From positions 21,360,545-21,424,544 of the forward strand of contig NC_030386.2 of NCBI RefSeq assembly GCF_001625215.2: a stretch of 64,000 nt of DNA, read 5' to 3'. The notes beneath the pieces were generated by a model. That model ran no database searches and had not been told where the DNA came from. It saw only the letters and a list, made by a program, of their open reading frames with translations. Made by a program: the position numbers and the translations under genes. The DNA comes from Daucus carota subsp. sativus. Lineage: Eukaryota; Streptophyta; Magnoliopsida; Apiales; Apiaceae. This document shows, one piece after another, positions 55,164-64,000 of the stretch (position 1 is its first letter; each line of letters starts with the position of its first letter).

Positions 55164-55836
55164 TAGGGGTGATCACGGTCTGGTTTAAAGCGCAAAATGT
55201 GCATAAACCAATCTGATATTAATCCGATCCAAACCGAAACCGAAATGAGGTTTACGGTTTCGGTTTGACTAATTTAAAAACCGTGGTTTGTGGGTTGGTT
55301 TCGGTTTTATATTAAACCAACCCGTTATAAAACCGAACCGCATTTTTATATATATACAATATAGATATTTAATATTATATATATACAAAATATTAATTTT
55401 ATATGAATATATTAATTTTTTAGTTTATATTTGCTGGGTTGTTCTTTAGTTAGTTACCTTATCAATACCAAATACAAATTATAACTCAGATCAATTCAGT
55501 AATCCACGACTTCGATCCAAGTTTATGCATTTTATTAGATTAAAGTTTGTCTTTTAATTTAACTATGCGAAATTATGTAAATGGAGACAAAATGATCCTT
55601 TATTTTCTAGTATTATTCATGAATCCTCGTCTCCGATTATAAGTCGTCTCTGATTATAAGTCTTAGTCATAAACCGATCAATCCGCTTAACCGAACCATC
55701 AAAAACCGCACCGCTTGGTCCGGGTTAATTGGTTTGAGGGTCACAAGTTGGTTTGAGATTTTAAAAAACTGCTAATATATGGTTTGGTTCCGGTTCTACC
55801 TCCAATCCGAACCAAACCGGACCGCGATCACCCCTA
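55164..55836. mobile_element. hAT-like MITE (AACCGAACC repeats)
   Basis: 673 bp. Ends TAGGGGTGATCACGGTCTGGTT and its complement with two changes; 8-bp flanks GGAGTGAC (55156-55163) and GGTGTGAC (55837-55844) differ at one base. The interior consists of CGGTTT/AACCGA words that can pair across the element. No ORF. Confidence 0.9.
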
Positions 55837-56039
55837 GGTGTGACAATGAATGAGTGTGGGTGATCACTAAATATAACTCGATTGAAATTTGTAGTTTTTA
55901 GTTTAATTTAGTTTTTATTTGATTAGTTGCCTATATACCATTCCACCACAAATTATTAAAATAAAGATTAAATACAAATGAATGCAATCAAGGAGAATGA
56001 GAAATGTTGTGAGGTTCGGAGATGGATCGTAAGATGTAT

Positions 56040-56328
56040 TTATCTGTTCTTCAACTTTACCATCTTTTGACATAATTTAATTTTAATAATTAAAATTTAA
56101 TTTTCCCGTTATTAATGAATCGTATTATTTCAGGGATGAAGTGGAAGTAGCATGGATTTAGAGCTTGGGACGTTTTATTTCGGACATTAAGTTTTATTGT
56201 CTAAACTTCCGGAGACATTTTCTTGTCTTTCGGTTAGATAATAAGCTTTTTGAATAAAAAAAACTCCTCGGAGTAGTGGCGTATTCTCGATACGAGCAAG
56301 TGCATTTTTGTCAAAAAAAAAAAAAAAA
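56040..56328 (+). mobile_element. Retroposon with poly(A) and a 49-bp flanking duplication
   Basis: A 289-bp insert ends in TTTTTGTC followed by A17. The flanks 55991-56039 and 56329-56377 are identical over 49 bp (AGGAGAATGAGAAATG...GATGTAT). The structure is that of an L1-mobilised transcript; the duplication is longer than the usual 7-20 bp. No coding sequence or pol III boxes recognised. Source transcript unknown. Confidence 0.75.
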
Positions 56329-56410
56329 AGGAGAATGAGAAATGTTGTGAGGTTCGGAGATGGATCGTAAGATGTATCTAGCAACGTCAAGGTGAGACCA
56401 AGTTTTGACT

Positions 56411-56600
56411 CTCGGAATGTTTGCAGGCTGTCCGCAGCCTTCATGAGGTTGTGAGTGCAAGGTGTATGGGGGGTGGGGGTGGGGGGTGGGGCTCGGAATG
56501 TTTGCAGGCTGTCCGCAGCCTTCATGAGGTTGTGAGTGCAAGGTGTATGGGGGGTGGGGGGTGGGGTGGGGGTGGGTCTGGGTTGGGCTCGGGGTGGGAG
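56411..56600. repeat. 81-bp tandem duplication with G-quadruplex-prone tracts
   Basis: CTCGGAATGTTTGCAGGCTG...GGTGTATG occurs at 56411 and 56492 (81-bp period). Each copy ends in a run of G tracts separated by single T (56468-56491; 56549-56576, extended to about 56600). The proline/histidine-rich frames on the minus strand are products of the tract, not genes. Confidence 0.9.
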
Positions 56601-57344
56601 TTGGGAAGTAGGGTCCTATATGAGTGATGTGGTGGATGATGTGATATAGGGTAATTTCTCTCAATTTGTGTTTTAGTTTTTATTTTGATTGTTTGTATTT
56701 GAGTAATTATCAAGAAATATTAGCTTGAGAATTGTGTATTTTTGTGTATATATAATAATAATATAATATAATTTTAGATTTGTTATAATATAATTATCTA
56801 ATTCAATAATTTCTCCAACAAGATTAAAACATAAGACTTCTATGGTTAGTTAGATAAATATTATCATTACATCTATAATAAATTTTCCATAATATAAACA
56901 TTTAATTAAATTGATTTTGATTTGGCGTTTAATTAAATACGTACATAAAATATGTATGTATTTTAATTGTAATTTTCTCGAATATGTATATACATATACA
57001 TACATATATACATATATATGCTTTGTGGCTGTTTTTTTTGGTTTATCGCAAATATCCAAGCTTGGAAAGCGTTTTGCAAAAAACCGTAACCTTTTTAAAT
57101 AAATTTACAAAAATACAATCTTACAAAAAAAATTTGCAAAAATATCATTTTCTAATTTATTTTTTTTACAAAAATACGGAAATTGAATTGACAACCATAT
57201 TGTAAATTCCAGATTGAAAAAAATTTGTTGAATTTTACATTTAATTCCATAATAAGTTGCAAGCGATTACAAAGGGGCCAAATAACCAAAAACAACATAA
57301 CCTATAAACCCGGAAAAAGTGTTTCCGCACATATAATAGCCGCA
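56601..57344. other. Intergenic region
   Basis: AT-rich; TATACATA repeats near 56990-57018. No gene seen. Confidence 0.4.
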
Positions 57345-57352
57345 TATATATA
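57345..57352 (+). promoter_or_regulatory. Candidate TATA box for the B3 gene
   Basis: TATATATA followed by AAT, then a pyrimidine-rich stretch (57370-57450) that looks like a 5' leader. The B3 ATG at 58227 directly follows a TTTCACAG acceptor, so an untranslated first exon upstream is expected. Its exact place is not established. Confidence 0.3.
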
Positions 57353-58226
57353 ATACCTAAATTACACACACGAGGCATCTTCTTCATTTTACGGCTTCTC
57401 TCTCGGTGTGGATACAGTGTAAGCTCTCTCTGCCTCTCTCTACATCTAGTTGAATTCATTTGTTCACATTTCACACAATACACAAAATTGTTTGGTGATG
57501 AGTTGAATTGGGAATTGCAAGTTCGTATTCTATGATGGATTGTGGGTGAGGGTAAGACGGCGACGAAGTTGGGATATGCAGTACGGTGATCGGGAATGAG
57601 TTGCAACTATTTTTTTTCAACAAAATAAGTAAATTGTATTTAATTGCATTCGATTGAAAGATATTTTCACAATTATCGAAAAATTTCAATTTTTTTTTAA
57701 AAAGTAATATTTTTGATAACTATTTTTTTTGGAAGAACATGCTTTGTTGTTCTAGATATTAATAAGGAAATAAAACATTATAGATTTTTTTTCATGATAT
57801 TAAAGATTTAGTGTCTATAAATGGGCAAAGCCATAGTTAAATAAATTATCCACATAATTACCATGAACTATGTACTTGACCGCAAAAATCCAACGCTTCA
57901 TCTGCATCTCTCTGTCTCTGTCCGATTTGATTAACTTTTTTGCCTGCCCGCCTGTCTTCCAAGTCCAAACACAACTCAAAGTACATGGAGTATTATACAA
58001 TATTTCTTGAAATAGAGAGTACAATAGAGAAGGCTACAATCTGAATGATTCAGATATACAAGAATAGATTAACTCAAAGTAAATAAAGATTTTCCCAGTA
58101 TTGTTTTTAGACAAAACCCAGATCAACATCCATGGTTTTTCTCTCTCTCCACAAGTGTGTGCGTTGTGTGTGTGTATGAAAATGTGTACATATTATGTTA
58201 TTTTGCTGGGTTTTTTTGTTTCACAG

Positions 58227-61200
58227 ATGAAGCAAAGGTCTAAATTGGAGACAAAGAAAATGGTGGCTGCAGAGAAGGATTGCAGCTCTAAATCCAAGGC
58301 CAAGAAAGTAAGAATTTGATTTGATGCCTTCTCTTGATAAGTAGATGTAGTTTGTGCTGTGATCGATTTTTTTCCAGTCCAATTCCTGTTTGATTCATTA
58401 GAACTAGCTGTATATAGAAAGCGTAGAAGACTTGTGCATGTTTGCCTGAGCTGAGCTTTTTTGACCGGACTTTAAGCCATTTTCGACGTTAAGTTGAAAA
58501 AGTCTACTAGTGTCAAAAGTGGCTTAAAGTTAGAAATAAGCCAAAAACTGACTTAAAACCAGAAGTTGGTATGAGCTAATTTTTTAATTAGTTTATTACA
58601 TTTTTATGATTTTTTAAATGAGGATCAATTTCAACACTAAAATAACTAAATAAATATTCAAATTCATTGTTATTATTATTTTTTTAATAACTAATAAGTA
58701 TCTATAGTATAAAATTAGCCTTAAGCTGAGCTCTTGTCGCATTAAGTCACTATAAGCCATAAGTCATACTTTTAAGTCTGCCCAAAAGCGCTCAATTTTT
58801 TGCGTCTTTGGACGATTTTTGTTGTGCTTATAACTATCAGATGGATGTCGAAGAACGCTTAACAACTAGGTTCTTGTATTTGTTGTGTCAAGTTGCTGAT
58901 CTTGTGTCTATCAGTCTTTATGCTTGTTCATTTGGTTCAGCCATAGATTTTTTTCATTTTCTTTTTTCAATTTGGTTATGCCAAATAGCATGGATGCCAC
59001 ACACATTTATCACCTAAGAAAGCTTTGTGGGGATTTGACCTTGTTAGATTGGATTCAGGTTAGGTTCTTTCGTCACTAACTCTTGATGTAGTACATTTTC
59101 ATTCGTTAAAATGCAAGAGTTAAAAGCCTCTCCACTTGTTCACTCCTTTATTAATCAATTTATGGATTGAATTGATGGACTTGGCTACTTTTCACATCGT
59201 AATAGAGAGTTTCTTGTTTTTCTATGATGGACTTTAATCATTGCAATGGGCAGTTGTCATTTATTGGTCCAATAATAAAATTGATGGCTATCAGTTCATC
59301 ACCAACAATATCAAGTTTTACTGGAGTTTGTGATGAATCAAGGAACATTGATAGAGTAATATCTAATTTTTGCCGCGTTCTTATGTTGTGTTTGGTTGGG
59401 GAGAATGGAATGGAATGGAATGAGTAAGAATTTTTATAATTTCTTTTGGGGACAAAGCCGAACTCAAAGATTACATCTCCTTGGGTAGGATCATAATTGT
59501 AAAACTTAAATAACGAATAAAGTTCTACAACAAAGATATTAGTATATACTGGTAGCAACCCCCTTTTTATTATATAGCTCATTTGGGACGGTCCTAATGA
59601 TCTATTATCTAATATAACAAATTGTATAATAAATTGCTATTTCATTTATTCAAATTATGAAATCAATTAAATACAAATGATATCACGGTTACTTGCTTTA
59701 CATGAGTAGTTTATGTTCTTCTGTGATTGGAATTAGGCGATTAAGTTTCAGGGGGATTGTCTGATGTATTTATGATCTTTTAACTATTTTTTGTGTTGTA
59801 AAATGTCGAATTTACTGCATTTTAGTAACAAATACTCGTGTGCTCATTAAATGCATTAAAATCACAGTACCTACAGTTGAGCACACAACTTAGGTCAAAG
59901 GAGGGAGCAAGTGTCTAAAGATTCCCGTATTGCCTAAATCTGTTGGAATGCTCCTTTGGTTGCCCAAGGGCCAACGCAGTGCCAAGATGAATAGGATTTA
60001 GTAACCACAATACAGTTATTTTAATTAGAATTTTCTTTGCCACTCTAATAATAAGACTATTTATCAGTGCTGTAATTCCCTAAGATTGTGTTTGTGAACA
60101 TCAAATTCTTATCAAATGATGGATTTAAAGTCACATGAATTGAGTTGCTATTACAGATTCTCAAATTTAAGCTTATGTATCAATGCCATGTAGAATCAAT
60201 TCAAATCCAAATTGTTTTGGTTATCCAGAGATGTCATTTGCACCATTTCCAGCTTCTAAATGAATTTTAAGCTTAGAAAACAACCCATAATTGTTTTTCA
60301 ATTCTACTACAATGTACTAAAAAGGTTGAATGGCTTTTATTTTGTGCCTCGATATTGGCACCTAGTAAGAAGCTCTGGTGATCTGGCGTCTCTGTATCCT
60401 ATATGCTCTCCAACTTTACTGTTAAAATATATTTAAAGACAAAAAAATCTTGCTTATTCATCCTAGAGAGGAATGAGTTGGATTTTACTCGATTAAAATT
60501 TGAGACATTGGAATGGAAACAAGAAAAGGTCGGCTGATTTTCGAGGTGATGTCACTCTTGTAATATTATATTCCAATAGCTTATGCATTCATACTTTGGA
60601 CGGTACTCTTCAGAGTGCAAATTGCTGTCAAATGTTTTCTGCTACTAAATGTGTCTGATTAAATGTATCATTAGCCTTTAGAGTGCTGATACTTATAACC
60701 TACGTAGAGGTCATGTATATAAATTAGAAAGGCACTATTATTTGATGAAGTGTCATGAGGAACTTATTATTGTATAGTTTGCTGAGAACTGTTGTATCTA
60801 TTATAACATATTTTTTTTTGTTATTTGCATAAACTGAATTAATAGTAAATGTGTCTTGTGTTATCTTGCAGGTTGATCCGGCTAATCCAGGAAAAGTGAG
60901 GTAAAAATATCTAATTGGAATGCCTTCCCAATATATCCTAATTTATTAAAGGCATATAAATAAATTATTTGTTGGGATGATACATTGCTTTGTCAACTTA
61001 CCCGCATTTTTTACCAACTTTAGCTATGGACGGAAGAAGACCCTTATTGATAGCCTGTATCAAGATGATGATGCTAAGAAATCTGTTATGGATCGGGCAG
61101 AAGAAGTGCTTCGAAGCATACCAGTGGAATATCCTAGATTTTCAAAACCAATGCTCCCATCCAATGTTTCTTATAGTTTCTGGATGGTAAGCATGCCAGA

Positions 61201-62591
61201 CTCTCTCCTTTAACAAAATATGCATATCAGTTTTGTAGCCAATATTGCAATCAATGTATTAAAAAAGTTCTTTGGCATTTATTTTTTGGATGTAGATATT
61301 CCCTTTGGAATTTTGTAAGTTTCACATGCCAAAAGAAGATGTCAGAGTTGTTTTGGTGGATGACCATGGAAAACAAAGGGACACAACATATCTCACGAAG
61401 CGGCATGGTCTGAGTGCTGGTTGGAGAGGGTTTGCAATGGATCATAGACTATTGGAAGGAGATATTTTAGTATTTCATATGATCTCGGCTTACACATTCA
61501 AGGTATTTTTATTTCTCAGTTAGATACTTTTGTGGCTCCTTTAGTTCCACTGTTAGTTTTAACACACAGTTGCAAGCATTAGTCATCGGACTGATTATGG
61601 TTGGCTGTTATACTATAAAAACACAAAAAAGCACCCTTATGGCACAGAGTTTGAAAGACGGAATTACCCTTAAAAAGATGATCCTTATGATCCTGTTAAA
61701 TTCTTGTCACATTTGTGATTACTATATTTGGTCAAATAAGGGTGTGCTTAATGGCGCTTCAAAATTGTGTCTCGCGTTTTTTAAGAAAATTGGCATTAAA
61801 CAACAGTGGATGTGCTAGAGGAATTGAAAGTGATGCGCATTATGTTATTATAGTAGACATTAGGTGGGAAGTTCCTAAGTTTGATACTTCACTGGTGCCT
61901 GTTTTAGTTGCATTTCATTTCTTCATGAATATTAAGCATATGCAAACTTTGATCATTATACTGATTCATGTTGGGGTGCTATGGTGATAAATTACCTGTT
62001 GTATAGGTGAATATAGTTCGAGTTTATGGTCTGGATGTGGCAAATGCAGCTCTGATACTTATGCTTATTCAGGATTCTAAAAGCAGAACATGTATGTCTT
62101 TTATTATTCTGCTTCTTATTGCTTAAAGTGTATTCCTCATTAAGAATAATCTCATTATATTTGAATTTGAACTTTGAAGATAATAAAGCTAAAGATAGTA
62201 GTACCAGTAGAAAATCAGAGAAGAGAGTAAAGAAGCTTGGACAGTTTGAAGACCAATCTGAATGTGATGATTGTAGTGCCGAAGTCCCAGGAGTTGAGAA
62301 ATATATTACTCCTAAAAAGTCAAAGAAGAGAGTAAAGAAGCTCAGACTCATCGAAGATCATTCTGAAAGACAGGGTGATGATTGTAATGCTGATGTTCCA
62401 GAAGGTAAGAGGTTTTAGATGTGTTCTGTTCTGATTAATAAAGATGAAGTAAAAGTACTGATAGTTATAAATCTGACTATTGTTTAGATGAGGGTTCTGG
62501 AATTACAGAGTACAAACGGTCCGAGGAACTCAATCATTGTGGAACTCATCTGGTGCAAGATCATCATCTTAACAGCATAGGTTGCATGTAA
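58227..62591 (+). CDS. B3 DNA-binding domain protein (At3g19184/At5g42700-like), 7 coding exons
   Basis: Exons 58227-58307, 60872-60900, 61024-61186, 61296-61502, 62007-62091, 62180-62404 and 62488-62591 have GT-AG borders and join in frame to 297 aa. A basic N-terminus (1-42) and a helical stretch (LIDSLYQDDDAKK) precede the B3 domain at about 73-165: YPRFSKPMLPSNVSYSFWM, PLEFCKFHMP, then GLSAGWRGFAMDHRLLEGD and LVFHMI. This fits the small plant B3 group named after At3g19184 and At5g42700, presumed nuclear DNA-binding proteins. The C-terminal tail has two basic repeats (KS(E/K)KRVKKL at about 200 and 235). Intron 1 is 2.6 kb and holds a MITE. An AG directly before the ATG suggests a spliced 5' leader. 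Confidence 0.9.
58447..58800. mobile_element. MITE-like insertion in intron 1 of the B3 gene
   Basis: Starts GAGCTGAGCTTTTTTGACCGGACTTTAAGCCA and ends ATAAGCCATAAGTCATACTTTTAAGTCTGCCCAAAAGCGCTCA, imperfect inverted repeats built of AAGCCA/TGGCTT words. Ends uncertain. Confidence 0.5.
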
Positions 62592-64000
62592 GACGAATAA
62601 TTTAGGCCATCCGTCCATGTCTTCAGATAGAGAAAGTGAATGCCTGGGGAATTTTTTGCTCTGGTTGAGTCTGGATAAAAGACCCTCTTAAACTAAGGAG
62701 TTTTGCTCTTTGAATGTTGAAAAGTTCTTTCGAGACCTTGAACTAGACTACTAGAGTGTTAGGTGAATGTTTAAAAGTTCTTTTGCAGAGTTTAATTCTC
62801 AGGCTGAATCAGTTGGTTGTGACTAATACAGGTTTAGTAGTTTTTTAGATGTACATCAATGTTGTTGAGTTGTACTTTTTGTTTGTAGAGATAAGTCTAG
62901 CCATTAAATTCTGTTGGTGGGAATTTTCCATTCTTATACTATTAACAGCATTTAACAATGCGGTAGCTTTCGTTGTTTTAATTTTAGGATTTAGCTTACA
63001 TACGAAATTTTATGCGTGCGTTAGGGTTTGTACTCGGTCTTGTTAGCTGCAATGTAGAGGCAGTATCAGTTTGTATGCTTAGACATTTAATTAAACAATC
63101 TATAGTTGTTGGGTAATGTTTCTCTCTAAAACAAAATATTCTCACAACCTTGGAACCAATGTACCAACCGTTGCTTCTTGTGAAAACAAAATAACTGTAC
63201 ACGACAATAGTAGGGTTCTGTTCCCTCTGACGATTGGTTTTTGGGGCTTGGTACAGAAGAATTGTCTTTTGGGGCCGTTTGGGTGAGTTTAAAAGAAGTG
63301 ACTTCTTGTTTAAAATAAACAAGTGGAGTAGATTTGAGAAGTTAAGACTTATAAGTTATTAAAATGTTTAAAAAATAAGTAGTAGCCGTGAAACAAAAGT
63401 TAGCATTTGCAACTTTTTTTTAAGTGCTTCGAGTTTTTTTATACAAACGAGTCATGAAAAGTAAAAGCCAACTTCTTGGAGAAAGAAGTACTTCTGTTGC
63501 CAAACATGCACTAATTAGGTCAATTTTGCTTTTATTTATCAGGGAGAGTACTTTACTTTTGAAAATGTCTTGCTATATCTTTGGTTAAATTTCACTAATA
63601 GTCTTGAAATCTATATCTGCATATTTAGTATTTCTAAGCAGCCATTTATAAATATGAAAACTTGTACTCTATTAATCTGAATGTAAATCAGAAGTATATA
63701 ATAGTATAATGCTAACTTGATAATGCAACACACTTCTTTTGAGACACCCATGTTACCAAATTCTCGTTCTAAGTAGAAATGTACATGCCACTCGTGCAGT
63801 TTCGATTATCCACATCTCCAGCTAAGTTGCTGTCAGAAAACCCAGCTAGTATTAGTTACCAGTTCCCTTCGAGTACACACGTACAAAATATACCTAAGTC
63901 CTCCTACTAAGCTCCTGTACTGTGTTGCGTTCACCTGCTTCCTTTTTCATCCTTGGTTAACACAACTTTGGGCTCCATCGGGTACTTAATTGAATTGTAG
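62592..64000. other. B3 gene 3' region and intergenic sequence
   Basis: 3' UTR followed by DNA without a recognisable gene. A hAT-like MITE lies at 63270-63515. Confidence 0.45.
63270..63515. mobile_element. hAT-like MITE (GTTTGGG family)
   Basis: GGGGCCGTTTGGGTGAGTTTAAAAGAAGTGACTTC at the left is the complement-type match to the right end of 43183-43408; the right end CAAACATGCACTA is a weak inverted repeat. Confidence 0.55.

Noticed and set aside
56187-56664. Pro/His-rich ORFs on the minus strand
   Set aside because: Produced by the G-rich tandem repeat; they have no domain and change with the repeat.
58101-58226. Upstream start for the B3 protein
   Set aside because: The frame is open further upstream, but TTTGTTTCACAG just before 58227 is a good splice acceptor and the upstream residues are low-complexity; the ATG at 58227 is preferred.
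1-64000. CRISPR arrays, operons or bacterial-type systems
   Set aside because: Introns, poly(A) retroposons, MITEs and plant protein families show this is a plant nuclear sequence; the tandem repeats seen have no spacer pattern.

Overview
This is plant nuclear DNA, from a eudicot by gene content and probably an asterid (inference). It is AT-rich and packed with MITEs, LINEs, LTR elements and gene relics. The host genes are a tandem family of intronless carboxylesterases, a Kip-related CDK inhibitor and a B3-domain gene.

Layout. 0-1.5 kb: RT part of a LINE on the minus strand, running off the left edge. 2.1-7 kb: a Stowaway MITE, small tandem repeats and carboxylesterase gene 1 (4227-5198). 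7.1-22.4 kb: a minus-strand Helitron (hairpin plus CTAG 3' end at 7089, TC 5' end near 22447) carrying decayed pieces of host genes, including isoflavone/phenylcoumaran reductase and a JmjC demethylase. It is split by a very young, nearly intact Sirevirus-type Copia element (12316-22333; 1201-bp LTRs with two mismatches seen; TSD GCACG; gag, pol and a third ORF). 22.5-26.1 kb: a SINE and several MITEs, one of them (25305-26098) lying between the TATA box and the ATG of carboxylesterase gene 2 (26188-27147). 27.4-28.4 kb: a non-autonomous CACTA element. 31-42 kb: carboxylesterase genes 3 (31508-32515) and 4 (40437-41444) in two copies of a duplicated unit, with a broken full-length LINE (about 33.8-39.2 kb) between them. 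42.4-45 kb: a TRIM and a decayed LTR element. 46.8-47.8 kb: the KRP gene (4 exons, 172 aa). 48-57 kb: MITEs, a GT47/IRX10-like pseudogene, a poly(A) retroposon with unusually long flanking duplications, and a G-rich tandem repeat. 58.2-62.6 kb: the B3 gene (7 coding exons, 297 aa).

The four esterases lie on one strand and fall into pairs 1/2 and 3/4. All keep the HGGG oxyanion motif and the Ser-Asp-His triad, so all look active. Their main differences are in the promoters, which have been changed by a transposon insertion (gene 2) or a deletion (gene 4). The most interesting signals are the gene-fragment-carrying Helitron, a CAGC-YT-GCTG DNA motif spread through the Sirevirus in all three coding frames, two covarying hairpins with the same loop in its 3' region, and the insertion in the gene 2 core promoter. 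Exon structures, translations and repeat ends were read by eye; no database search was run.
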